Of a DNA stretch of 64,000 bases, positions 50,707 through 60,096 are shown piece by piece. Under the pieces are notes generated by a model that was not told the DNA's origin, ran no database searches, and was given only the letters and a program-made list of their open reading frames with translations. Every line of letters starts with the position of its first letter. The stretch's first letter is position 1. The translations under genes and the position numbers were made by a program. Origin of the DNA: an uncultured Draconibacterium sp. (lineage in GTDB: Bacteria; Bacteroidota; Bacteroidia; Bacteroidales; Prolixibacteraceae); NCBI GenBank assembly GCA_947492175.1, contig CANLMQ010000011.1:62001-126000 (forward strand), written 5' to 3'.

Positions 50707-53700
50707 TTAGAATGATAATTTTAAATTAACTCCCAGAGATCTTGATGAAGGTGTTTGAGTAGTTTCAATACCTTGAGCATTACCTGTTAAAGCAGGACCA
50801 TTGACTTCAGGATCGGCATACTTATTTTCACTAGGTAGCCAATACCAGAGGTTCTTACCATAAAGCCCCAATCTGGCATTATCAATAAATGTTTTGTTTA
50901 AAAACTTCTTTGGTATAGTATAACTTAATTCAACTTCTCTTAATTTCAAATAACTTGCATCAATTAACTGAGTTATAACAGGCACATCATAATTAGTGAA
51001 CATTTCTTGTTCTGTAACCGGAATTGTATTTTCAGAATAAGATCCATCTTCATTTTCTACTACCGAATTTGGTATAATGAAAGGTTGTCTGTTATATATT
51101 GTAGTGTTGACGTTGGTACCGTTAAATTCAGTATTGTATTTTGTTTGAGATGCAAACTTACCTCCTTCTTTCATGTCGAATAATACTCTGAGCCCAAATC
51201 CTTTATAATTGGCATTCATACCAAAGCTCATTAAATAATCAGGTTGGTAATTACCTAAATACTCATCCTCATCAGGATAAACAGGGAAACCTGTATTAGC
51301 ATCAACAATGACTTGACCATTATCGTTATACTTGAAATTATTACCCTTAAAGGTACCAAATGGCAAACCTTCTTTTGCAACCAAATCAACTGTGGTACCC
51401 GCAGCAAACCCAAAGCTGCCAATAGTTAACTCATCAAGATCATCAGTGATTTTGATAACTTCATTGTCATTTTTAGAATAAGTGGCAAATAGTTCAAAAT
51501 CCAATCCGTCAATTACTCTATTTAAAGGCTTGATACTTAGAGTGAGTTCGTGCCCTTTATTAACCATTTCGCCAATATTTACTGCTGTTTGAGTATAGCC
51601 GGTAGATCTTGGCAAACTAACAACAACTATTTGATCAGCGTGAGTTGATTTGTAATAAGTATATGAAAGACTAACAACGTCTTTAAAGAAACCCAGGTCG
51701 GCACCTACTTCGTAGGTTGTAGTTAATTCAGGTTTTAGGTTTGGATTTCCGATGGTGTTTCCAAGGGTAAAACCGGGAATGCCATTTTTAGGGAAGAATA
51801 ATGCATAATCTCCTAAGCCAACAATAGTTGGATTTCCTACAAAATATGAATCAAGCAAGTAAAGAGCTGCATCTTTTCCGGTAGTTCCCCAACTTGCTCT
51901 TAGTTTACCCATATTCAGAACATCACTTTCAATATTAAAAAGATCAGTAACTATCAATGAGGTACCAACGGCTCCATACAGGAAGCTGTTGTTTTCTGAT
52001 GGAAGTGTAGAAGACCAGTCATTTCTTACTGACAATTCTAAAAATGCGGCATTTTTGTAACCAATAGTTGCATTAGCTAAAACACCATATAACTTATACT
52101 TGCTTTTGAATTGTGCAGAAGTAGGACTTTCAACACTATTGGCTAAATTATACACACCCGGCACAGTCAAGCCACCTACAGTGCTTCCTGTTAAAGATTC
52201 AACTTTTCTTTGAAAAAAACTGTAACCAGCAGAAGCCTCAAGTGTGAAATCTTCTCCAAAAGAATTAGTATAATTAGCCATAGCCAAGATATCAATATTT
52301 TCAGTTCTTCTGGTGTAGCTGGTATAATCTCCCAATGATTCATGTTTGGTATCACGAGTTGCAATTTGAAAATCATCAGTCCAAACCAATTGTTCGTTTG
52401 GCGAAAATGGAGGTGTCCATACGTCAGTTTTGGTATTCACAATATTAGCACCCAAACGTCCTGTTAATGATAACCCATCTAAGATTTCATAAGTTAAAGA
52501 TGCATTTCCTATGAAGTTGTCGATGTTAGCCTCATTACCGTATTCATTTAATATATAATAAGGATTTACTGATGAATACGACCCCCAATATCCATCAATA
52601 TCATGAAATGGACTATTGTAATCTTTCAGCTCGGTAAATGGAATGTTAACCGGAGATTGAACTGCCATGGCATATGCATTGTTTCCTTCAAAGGCTCGAG
52701 ATCCTTCTTGTACTGTGTTTTGACGAATGTTAGCATAAGAGACTTTGAAATCTGACCGAAGTTTTTCACTTAATTCTGCCGAAGCATTAAAGGTAATGTT
52801 GTTTCTTTCATAATAGGTATTATCCAAAATACCGTCCTGATTGGTATTCCCATATGATATAAAATAAGTAAAACCATCTTTAGCTCCGGATATATTTAGG
52901 TTATGGTTTTGGGTGATACCGGTATCAAAGAAATCTTTTAATTGATTTTCGACGGCACTGTAAGGTCTTGTCAGTGCTTCCAATGAACCATCTCCGTCTG
53001 AATCAATTGGGCTTGTCCAGGGTCTCACAACTCCATCAAGCTCAGGACCCCACGACCAGTTTTCACCTGAATCTAAATGTGAATTATCATAACCTTGTCC
53101 AAATTTGTTTTGACGTTGTAAAAGTACAATGGCAGATTCCCTTGAATATGAACCATTGTAATTAATTCTCATTTTTGTGCCTTTAATTCCTTTTTTTGTT
53201 GTGATCAAAACAACACCGGCGGCACCACGAGATCCATAAAGCGATGTTGCTGAAGGACCTTTAAGTACTGTAACAGATTCAATATCATTAGGATTTAAAT
53301 CGTTAAACCTGTTCCCAAAATCAGAATAACCGGTAGTAGAAGCTTCGGCTCCTCCGGCAGTGGTTGAATTATCAATAGCAATACCATCAACCACTATTAA
53401 TGCATTGTTATTTCCTGTAAGAGAGCTTTCCCCTCTTAATACAATTCTGGTGGAAGCTCCAACAGACCCTGAACCAGTAGATAATTTAACACCGGCTGTT
53501 TTTCCCCTCAATCCCTCTAAAGCATTTTTAGTTGGAGTGGATAATAGATCCTCTGAATCTACCGTTTGGGTCGCATAAACAATTTCACGAGCATTTCTTT
53601 TGCTAACCCCAAGAGCCGTTACTACAACCTCGTCAATACCAACAAGTTCAGGTTCTAAAGCTACGTTGTAGTTAGTTTCACTGGTAATCTCCACCGTTAG

Positions 53701-53943
53701 GTTTTTCATTCCAACAAAGCTAAATAACAGTTCCTTTGCATCTTCGGGCACCTTCAACTCAAAGTCACCATCAATATTAGTGACTGTTCCTAGAGTAGTA
53801 CCTTTCACAGAAACCGAAACCCCGGGAATTGGCATCTCATCCTCAGCCGAAGTAACCGTACCGGTTATTGTCTTCGTTTGAGCATTGGCAACCAAATTAC
53901 CCATGAAAAGGAGAATCGATAAAAAAATCGCAATTTTTTTCAT
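50707..53943 (-). CDS. SusC/RagA family TonB-linked outer-membrane transporter
   Basis: A 1078-residue TonB-dependent transporter for glycans. Signal to NAQ (residue 22), then a carboxypeptidase-regulatory-like domain at about 24-105 (ITGTVTSAEDEMPIPGVSV, TNIDGDFEL). A TonB-box-like IDEVVVTALGVSKR comes next, followed by the plug at about 120-255 (VDGIAIDN, NDIESVTVLKGPSATSLYGSRGAAGVVLITTKKG). A 22-stranded barrel runs to the C-terminal LGVNLKLSF. Full length and intact. It heads the operon susC-susD-accessory-accessory; the sugar is not known, but rhamnosidase and sialidase-fold genes are nearby. Confidence 0.96.
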   Translation of the reverse strand: MKKIAIFLSILLFMGNLVANAQTKTITGTVTSAEDEMPIPGVSVSVKGTTLGTVTNIDGDFELKVPEDAKELLFSFVGMKNLTVEITSETNYNVALEPELVGIDEVVVTALGVSKRNAREIVYATQTVDSEDLLSTPTKNALEGLRGKTAGVKLSTGSGSVGASTRIVLRGESSLTGNNNALIVVDGIAIDNSTTAGGAEASTTGYSDFGNRFNDLNPNDIESVTVLKGPSATSLYGSRGAAGVVLITTKKGIKGTKMRINYNGSYSRESAIVLLQRQNKFGQGYDNSHLDSGENWSWGPELDGVVRPWTSPIDSDGDGSLEALTRPYSAVENQLKDFFDTGITQNHNLNISGAKDGFTYFISYGNTNQDGILDNTYYERNNITFNASAELSEKLRSDFKVSYANIRQNTVQEGSRAFEGNNAYAMAVQSPVNIPFTELKDYNSPFHDIDGYWGSYSSVNPYYILNEYGNEANIDNFIGNASLTYEILDGLSLTGRLGANIVNTKTDVWTPPFSPNEQLVWTDDFQIATRDTKHESLGDYTSYTRRTENIDILAMANYTNSFGEDFTLEASAGYSFFQRKVESLTGSTVGGLTVPGVYNLANSVESPTSAQFKSKYKLYGVLANATIGYKNAAFLELSVRNDWSSTLPSENNSFLYGAVGTSLIVTDLFNIESDVLNMGKLRASWGTTGKDAALYLLDSYFVGNPTIVGLGDYALFFPKNGIPGFTLGNTIGNPNLKPELTTTYEVGADLGFFKDVVSLSYTYYKSTHADQIVVVSLPRSTGYTQTAVNIGEMVNKGHELTLSIKPLNRVIDGLDFELFATYSKNDNEVIKITDDLDELTIGSFGFAAGTTVDLVAKEGLPFGTFKGNNFKYNDNGQVIVDANTGFPVYPDEDEYLGNYQPDYLMSFGMNANYKGFGLRVLFDMKEGGKFASQTKYNTEFNGTNVNTTIYNRQPFIIPNSVVENEDGSYSENTIPVTEQEMFTNYDVPVITQLIDASYLKLREVELSYTIPKKFLNKTFIDNARLGLYGKNLWYWLPSENKYADPEVNGPALTGNAQGIETTQTPSSRSLGVNLKLSF

Positions 53944-54196
53944 AGAAATAATTTTAAGTTATTAATTAAACAGCTATAAAAAATATAAATAGTTTCTTTT
54001 TAAATTTATACCCGAATTTTTGCTCCCCCAAGCTGATGTATTCGGTTTAAATTTGCTTGACTTCTCACATCCCTTCTAATTTAAAATTGTCAAAACTTCT
54101 TATATCAACAATATCTAATAAAATAATTACACGCACAGCTTGCCCATTTAGTAATAAATCAAAAACAATTATCAGCCATTACTAAAGAAGCGAAAA

Positions 54197-54263
54197 AGCC
54201 AGGAGGCTTTATGTTTCGACGAAGGGTAATCGTGAGTAAATGTAGAGTGAGTACCCCCTGGCT
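54197..54263 (-). ncRNA. Candidate structured RNA with terminator-like end upstream of susC
   Basis: On the minus strand AGCCAGGGGG (54263-54254) pairs fully, with one G-U, with CCTCCTGGCT (54206-54197), and five T residues follow the stem. The 47-base interior contains TACTCAC twice and a small TTCGTCGAA motif. A competing shorter hairpin AAAGCC-TCCT-GGCTTT uses the same 3' arm and U tract, which is the layout of an attenuator or a small RNA terminator. It lies about 250 bp before the susC ATG. There is no match I can name to a known RNA family. Confidence 0.35.
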
Positions 54264-54774
54264 ATACATTTCTACCAAATACTTTACAAGTAAACGACTT
54301 TGGAATTTTATAAATTTTTGAAAATAAACTAATACAGAAACTACATCTCCCTTCATAGAAACAGTCTTAGTTAAAATTAAACAGCGTAAAAAAAATTTGA
54401 TCTATACTTGTGTCGGAATTCCCCCAAATTCCTTTCTCACAATTTCCCTTTCTTAAATATTTGTTAAAATATCGTATTTTTTTCTTAATTATTTTAACAC
54501 TTACAAATATTATAAAAAAAATGAAAGCATAAAACATTTAAGAGGTTTTTTTTCCTCTCTACTTACACATTACAACTAAATCGAAATATAAAAACAAAAA
54601 ATATCAAACCTATGTCCATTCATACTGTTAATTATCGAGCATAATCCGACCCTAAACACCCCTCTAAAGTCCCTCAAAAAATGCAGAATAAAGGGTACTC
54701 CTATTATTAAATACAAATACAAGTAAATTTTATTCGCGACCCCAATTCAGTTCAGTTTTATTGATTATTTTTTC

Positions 54775-54796
54775 GGCTATGATAATTATCATAGCC
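54775..54796. repeat. Perfect 22-bp palindrome A in the susC upstream gap
   Basis: GGCTATGATAA followed by its exact reverse complement TTATCATAGCC with no loop. A protein operator or a loopless hairpin; T-rich on both sides. It lies in the 1372-bp stretch without a gene (53944-55315), which is very AT-rich and otherwise contains palindrome B at 55137, the RNA candidate at 54197-54263 and an ATT microsatellite at 54903-54924. Confidence 0.8.
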
Positions 54797-54902
54797 ATCT
54801 GTTTTTCTATTTCAAATTATATTCCTTTGACAAATCTGCATGTTTCGGATTATTCTTTTTAAAATAAAACAGCCTTATCTACAACAAACACACTGATAAT
54901 CT

Positions 54903-54924
54903 TTATTATTATTATTATTATTAT
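54903..54924. repeat. ATT trinucleotide microsatellite
   Basis: Seven or so ATT units in an AT-rich intergenic region upstream of the susC operon. No coding sequence covers it. Confidence 0.85.
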
Positions 54925-55136
54925 GTAATTATTATACCTTGAACCTAACAACTTAAAGCGAGATCCCATACTGAATAAACTATTTAGACTAAACAAACCA
55001 CAGCCTTTCCATACTTTTGTCCAACATATTTCATGTAATAATTAAAAACACCTTGGTATTCCAGAGAAGAATATTATTCTAATGTTCATATTTAAATCTA
55101 TAATTCCCAATAAACAACAAGGTTTTGGATCTTTGT

Positions 55137-55158
55137 TTAAGAGTTTATAAACTCTTAA
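55137..55158. repeat. Perfect 22-bp palindrome B in the susC upstream gap
   Basis: TTAAGAGTTTA followed by its exact reverse complement TAAACTCTTAA. It lies about 160 bp after the stop of the sialidase-fold gene (minus strand), where it could help end that transcript or bind a regulator. Confidence 0.8.
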
Positions 55159-55315
55159 TTGAACTAAATCTAAATAGCTAAACATAACAATAAGCACCTA
55201 TTTAGCCTAGAGCTACAACTCAATCCACATTTACACATTTCATGAATCAAGTAATCCCCTGAGACAATTACCCTTCACAAACACTCACAGTATCCGACTA
55301 CTTATCAGCATAATA

Positions 55316-56503
55316 TCATTGAACTATTTCCAAAATTGTTCCGCCAATGTAACGAGCTCCCTTATTTTCATTAAAATAATAAACAACCAACACACGACTA
55401 TCATCCAGCATAACAGGCCATGTATATCCTAAATCAGTACTTCCTCCGTCATCACGCAGCACGATTTCTGGCGCAGTAGCATAATCAGTACATTCGGCAT
55501 TTAGAATTCGTGCCCTAATTCCAAATGGCTCATGACGATACCCATAAGTAAGCAACACCCGATTATCCGGAAGGCGTAGAGCATTTAACGGATGCCCTTG
55601 AAATCCCATCTCTTCCCACTCTTCGAATGTTTTCCCACCATTTGTGGAACGAGCAATACAAGCCTGATCATCAAGCCCCGCAGTACGAAGAAATACAACT
55701 AAATCCCCTTTAGGTGTTTCATATATGGATGTTTCATTAAATGAAACCTTTTCATCTGCTGCTACTGCGGACATGTATTTCCACGAAAAACCTTTATCGC
55801 AAGAAACCAGCAGGTGTGTCGAAGTCTTCCGGGGAACATGATTATCGTGGGCTGCAACCACCCAGTAAATTTGTCCGTTTTTCCCTTCACACAAAGCACC
55901 CCTGTTATAAGCAGGCAACGGGTCTCCCAATGGACTATAATTTGATTCCGGGGCAATATGTGGCGGATAAACCGGCCCCTCCCAGGCCTTACCTCCATCT
56001 TCCGACCGAACCAGATATCCCCCAAGAAACACAAAACCACCTGATTCGACAAAAGGCTTTGTAAGCGTACCTTTTTCTTCCTCGCTTAAACGCGCCCAAC
56101 CATAACTAGTACAAAGCAGCACCCCATCTTTTAACTGCAACAGGCATGGATCTTGCGAACCACCAAAAGCATGGGCATAAATCAACTCCGGTTCACTTGT
56201 CCAGTTTACAGCATCTTTTGAACACACCTTCACTAAATAACTGTTTGGATCAACATGTCTGTTTCCGCTTGCTCCAAAAATACGACGATCGGGTGCACGC
56301 CGAAAAGCAACAATTATTTCTCCGTCAGGGCGCCTGATTACAGATGGGAAACTGGAATAGAAATTACTATCCTTATAGATGACCACATCTTTTACTTTTC
56401 GAATTCCTACATGATCTTTATCTGCATTTTTTACATCAACCGACTCTGCTCCAAATGCAGAACAAAAGCCCAATAAGACCAAAACACCTATTAATAACTT
56501 CAT
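55316..56503 (-). CDS. Sialidase-fold (BNR/Asp-box) secreted protein
   Basis: A 395-residue exported protein with signal MKLLIGVLVLLGFCSAFG. The mature part is a six-bladed beta-propeller of the sialidase superfamily: SSFPSVIRRPDGEIIVAFRR at the first blade and Asp-box motifs SEDGGKAW and STNGGKTF. No clear RIP motif (xRIP) or full catalytic triad can be named by eye, so exo-alpha-sialidase activity is not assured; other glycan lyases and hydrolases share the fold. It lies 35 bp after the rhamnosidase gene, same strand, and probably acts on the same glycan. Confidence 0.85.
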   Translation of the reverse strand: MKLLIGVLVLLGFCSAFGAESVDVKNADKDHVGIRKVKDVVIYKDSNFYSSFPSVIRRPDGEIIVAFRRAPDRRIFGASGNRHVDPNSYLVKVCSKDAVNWTSEPELIYAHAFGGSQDPCLLQLKDGVLLCTSYGWARLSEEEKGTLTKPFVESGGFVFLGGYLVRSEDGGKAWEGPVYPPHIAPESNYSPLGDPLPAYNRGALCEGKNGQIYWVVAAHDNHVPRKTSTHLLVSCDKGFSWKYMSAVAADEKVSFNETSIYETPKGDLVVFLRTAGLDDQACIARSTNGGKTFEEWEEMGFQGHPLNALRLPDNRVLLTYGYRHEPFGIRARILNAECTDYATAPEIVLRDDGGSTDLGYTWPVMLDDSRVLVVYYFNENKGARYIGGTILEIVQ

Positions 56504-56538
56504 ATATTAAATATTAAATTACCTAAAGCTTCCTGCAA

Positions 56539-59202
56539 TTAAAAACCATCAAATTCAAGTGTATATTTTCCACTTTTCAGATTCACTACAGCTTCACCGA
56601 CACCTTGAAACTGATGCTGAATTCCATTCAAAATATATTCTGTTACTCCTTTCGGTCTGACTACCTCCACCTCAACACCTACCGGAACTTCAAGTAACAT
56701 TTTTAATTTTGAACTTTCAATTTCCCAGTTTAATGTCAACTTGCCCCAAGGTGTTTCCTTAAAAGTTTTAGCCCACGTAATTCCCGATGGGATTTGCGGC
56801 TGAATTCGCACTTTTTTGTAAGACGAAACATTTTCAACCGGACGGATTCCCCCGACTGCCTGATAAAACCACGAACCGACGCCATTGTAACAATTATGAA
56901 TACGACTGCGCTCACCATTCCAATGCTCCCAGGTTGTTGTAGCACCATTATCCACCATATACAGAAATCCCGGATAGTCTCTTTTTTTAAGCATTGAATA
57001 CATTAACTCCACCTCCCGATTATCAACTGTCCATTGGGTAATTACAGGTAATCCAACCAATCCGCAAGCCAGGTGTCCTTTATGGTTTCTTTCCGTTTCA
57101 TTACGAAACGATTTTGTAACTTTTCCAACAAGATTTTCAGGAACAACACCTGCAATTAGCGGGTATACCAAATCAACCTGAGTTCCGGTTCCATAAGTAG
57201 CATTCTTTTCTACAAAATACGAATCATGAATATTATTTTGCAGCTGTTCTTTTTTTGAAACGTATAAATCAGCATCATCTTTTCTTCCCAGCACTTCTGC
57301 AATTTTGTGCATGTTATCATAACAAACTGTCAGGAATGAATTATTTACAACATCTACCGAAGCCTCTGCTTTTTGATCAATTCCTTCCGGAGTTGCCCAG
57401 TCTCCAAGATACCAGACCCGATAATCGGTATCCGGCCAACGTTTCAAAAGCCCGCCAACGGTATACCTATCCACATACGTCAGCCACTTCTGCATTACCG
57501 GGTAATATTTTTCAAGGAGAAATTTGTCTCCGTAATTGAGATACGTAGTCCACGATGCAGTTATAATAAATCCACACCAATACGGACCACCACCTGCAGC
57601 ATATGGATTTGGAGCAGTGTGCGGCATTCCTCCGTCTTCGCGGATTACATCTGCCCAGGCCTGCAACCAGTTGACATAAAGCGGCCCTAAATTGAACATT
57701 GTTTGTGCTGTAAGCGTTGATGCATTCCCATCGCCACCATAACCAAGTCTTTCAATTTGAGGACAATCGACCAAATCGCCACCTATACTCAAACAACGAA
57801 GCGTGTAAAATAACATGTCGTGAATAACATTCATATCTGGGTCTGAACATTCAAATCCTGAAGCCTGCTCAAAATCTGTATGAACCAGAAAAGCTTTAAC
57901 TGACTTCGCGTCGGGCATTTCTTTCAATCCAGTTAATTGAATATACCTAAATCCGTGATAATTGAATTTATTTTTGAAAATTTCAGAAGCCACACCAGAA
58001 GCAATGTATTTATCGTATTGATTCCTGTCGTTAAACTCCCCTTTTTCTGTAAGATGATCACAGTAAGCCATTGTTATTTCCTGCGATTTGTGCAATCCGG
58101 TAAAGTTTAACTCAACCCATCCTGTTAGGTTTGTTCCCATATCAACCAGAAAGGTATCTTCCGACATCTCTATTATCGCTGAAGGAAATATTGTATCCTG
58201 AATCCTGTTTTGTTCAACCATTTGCGGACTAACGTCATGAGGAGGGATATCAATTCGCGAAACCGGCTGCCAGCCTGATTCTGTGGTAGTAATCACTAAA
58301 TCTGCAGCAGTTAATGAGCCATCAACTATCTCTCCTCCAAAACGATTTGGCTTCCAGTTCCCATGCCTCGTATAACTACTTTTCCGCCCCTTCCAGCTCG
58401 AATCGGTTGCCAGAATAATTTTTCTCTGGTTATTTTCAACTCTTTCGAGTTGCGCTTTTACCACAGGACCATTATTTACCACACCCGGAAGTCCCTGCGT
58501 ATACCAACCACTCCCCAACCATATTAATAAATCATTACGGCCTTTTTTAACAAAAGAAGAAACATCATATGTATTAATCAGCGATCGTTTATTAAATTGT
58601 GAAACCGCAGGCGCAAGAACACCATCCCCCACTTTCTTCCCATTCAGAAACACCTCGTGATACCCCAGCGAATTTACATGCAATAGTAACTTTGAATCGG
58701 TTTCGTTTATATCAAATGATTTTACCACCTGAGGACATTCATCATAACCCGCATCGGTATTAAATCCAATATATTCAGCCTGCCAATCCTTTTCTTCCAG
58801 AAGACCTACACCAAACTCCGCAGACCGACTCCAGTCAGAACAGTTTCCACGCTCGTCCCAAACCCGAACTTTCCAATAAGCATGATTTCCGGACTCTAGC
58901 TTTGTTCCCTCATAAGAAACCCAAATTGAAGATCCTGATTTCACTTTCCCCGAATCCCATAGATCGGCATTACCTTCTTGCAACAACTTTTTGCTACTCG
59001 CCACCAAAACCTGATACTCCAGTTGCTCAGTCCCATTTCGTTCACTTTCAATCTGCCAACTGAAACGTGGAATTGTTTTATCAATCCCTAAAGGATCATT
59101 CAGATTTTCACATTTCAAATTTGATACCTGCAATGTTTTATCCACATTATTACAAGCCATAAAAAACATGCAGACAATGAATATCCAGATAGTCTTTTTC
59201 AT
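56539..59202 (-). CDS. GH78 family alpha-L-rhamnosidase, lipoprotein
   Basis: An 887-residue exported enzyme; signal MKKTIWIFIVCMFFMAC gives a lipoprotein. Domain order: Fn3-like Rha N-terminal domain (about 25-130, LKCENLNDPLGIDKTIPRFSWQ), beta-sandwich (about 135-320, VVKSFDINETDSKLLLHVNSLGYHEVFLNGKKVGDGVLAP), a second sandwich (about 330-435), the (alpha/alpha)6 catalytic domain (about 440-785) with GDLVDCPQIERLGYGGDGN, WPDTDYRVWYLGDWATPEG and TTTWEHWNGE, and a C-terminal sandwich (HNCYNGVGSWFYQAVGGIRP onward). It cleaves terminal alpha-L-rhamnose. It lies upstream of the sialidase-fold gene in one minus-strand run. Confidence 0.94.
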   Translation of the reverse strand: MKKTIWIFIVCMFFMACNNVDKTLQVSNLKCENLNDPLGIDKTIPRFSWQIESERNGTEQLEYQVLVASSKKLLQEGNADLWDSGKVKSGSSIWVSYEGTKLESGNHAYWKVRVWDERGNCSDWSRSAEFGVGLLEEKDWQAEYIGFNTDAGYDECPQVVKSFDINETDSKLLLHVNSLGYHEVFLNGKKVGDGVLAPAVSQFNKRSLINTYDVSSFVKKGRNDLLIWLGSGWYTQGLPGVVNNGPVVKAQLERVENNQRKIILATDSSWKGRKSSYTRHGNWKPNRFGGEIVDGSLTAADLVITTTESGWQPVSRIDIPPHDVSPQMVEQNRIQDTIFPSAIIEMSEDTFLVDMGTNLTGWVELNFTGLHKSQEITMAYCDHLTEKGEFNDRNQYDKYIASGVASEIFKNKFNYHGFRYIQLTGLKEMPDAKSVKAFLVHTDFEQASGFECSDPDMNVIHDMLFYTLRCLSIGGDLVDCPQIERLGYGGDGNASTLTAQTMFNLGPLYVNWLQAWADVIREDGGMPHTAPNPYAAGGGPYWCGFIITASWTTYLNYGDKFLLEKYYPVMQKWLTYVDRYTVGGLLKRWPDTDYRVWYLGDWATPEGIDQKAEASVDVVNNSFLTVCYDNMHKIAEVLGRKDDADLYVSKKEQLQNNIHDSYFVEKNATYGTGTQVDLVYPLIAGVVPENLVGKVTKSFRNETERNHKGHLACGLVGLPVITQWTVDNREVELMYSMLKKRDYPGFLYMVDNGATTTWEHWNGERSRIHNCYNGVGSWFYQAVGGIRPVENVSSYKKVRIQPQIPSGITWAKTFKETPWGKLTLNWEIESSKLKMLLEVPVGVEVEVVRPKGVTEYILNGIQHQFQGVGEAVVNLKSGKYTLEFDGF

Positions 59203-59253
59203 AGATCAGTAGTTTAGTTGATTGCTAGTTTATTTAATTTAGCTTTTACATAC

Positions 59254-60066
59254 TTACTCTTTCAAATAATTTATTGAATGAACAATATCATTTACCAGCG
59301 GAAAATCCACGCCATAACTGAACAACAATCTAATGGTTTCAGGCGAATCAGTTCCAAAATAATTAATACGAATTCCTTTTGCTTTTAATTGCCGACAATA
59401 ACCTGCAAACTCAGGAGTAACATCGCCTTTTAGCTGAATAAAATCGACACCCATTATAATGGTTTCTTTTACATAATCAGAAATTGAATCCTGCCGGTCC
59501 ATATTACAAATCATAATACCGGGAACGACCTGTCTGGCTTTAATGGCAGCTTTCCGGCTACATGCCAGAAAAGATTGATGCAAGCGGTTCTCCTTCTGCA
59601 ATAACTGCGCCGCCATTTGAGAAGTGCCACTTTCCTCTTTTATATGAACATTTATCCAGACATTGCGGGGAATAACGGACAATACCTCTTCAAAAGTCGG
59701 AATCTGCTGGCCTGCAAAATCTCTAGATTTCCAACTCCCCGCATCCAATTTCTTTACTTGAGCAAGGGTTAAACCAGAAACCCTTCCTGAACCGTTTGTT
59801 GTTCTGTCAACAGAGGCATCATGAACAACCACCATTTGCCTATCCTTCGTTAGCCAAATATCCAGTTCAACCATTTGCGCACCGGCCTCAACAGCCGCTT
59901 TAAAAGCTACAATTGTATTCTCAGGATGAGTTTCCATTGCTCCACGATGCGCACAAAGTCCGCGCAAAGGAAGCTCTACTCCTGATTTTCCATGCAGAGT
60001 ATCGTTTTGTCCTGTACTGGCAAAAAAGCAAAAGAAAAATACAAGAAGACAGAAATTTTTCTTCAT
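59254..60066 (-). CDS. Glycerophosphodiester phosphodiesterase family protein
   Basis: A 270-residue secreted GDPD-family TIM barrel with signal to STGQ (residue 20). Catalytic features are intact: His40-Arg41 in LCAHRGAMETHPENT, Glu67 and Asp69 in VELDIWLTKD, His82 in VVVHDASVDRTTNG, and later MGVDFIQLKG. It would hydrolyse glycerophosphodiesters; in glycan loci related enzymes also act on phosphorylated or teichoic-like polymers. It lies 31 bp after the metallophosphoesterase gene and 51 bp before the rhamnosidase gene on the same strand. Confidence 0.93.
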   Translation of the reverse strand: MKKNFCLLVFFFCFFASTGQNDTLHGKSGVELPLRGLCAHRGAMETHPENTIVAFKAAVEAGAQMVELDIWLTKDRQMVVVHDASVDRTTNGSGRVSGLTLAQVKKLDAGSWKSRDFAGQQIPTFEEVLSVIPRNVWINVHIKEESGTSQMAAQLLQKENRLHQSFLACSRKAAIKARQVVPGIMICNMDRQDSISDYVKETIIMGVDFIQLKGDVTPEFAGYCRQLKAKGIRINYFGTDSPETIRLLFSYGVDFPLVNDIVHSINYLKE

Positions 60067-60096
60067 CGTTCAATATATCTTTTATTACAACACTTT

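Noticed and set aside
54159..54356. 65-codon minus-strand frame in the susC upstream gap
   Set aside because: No signal, no recognisable domain; it runs through the paired arms of the RNA candidate, which better explain the sequence.
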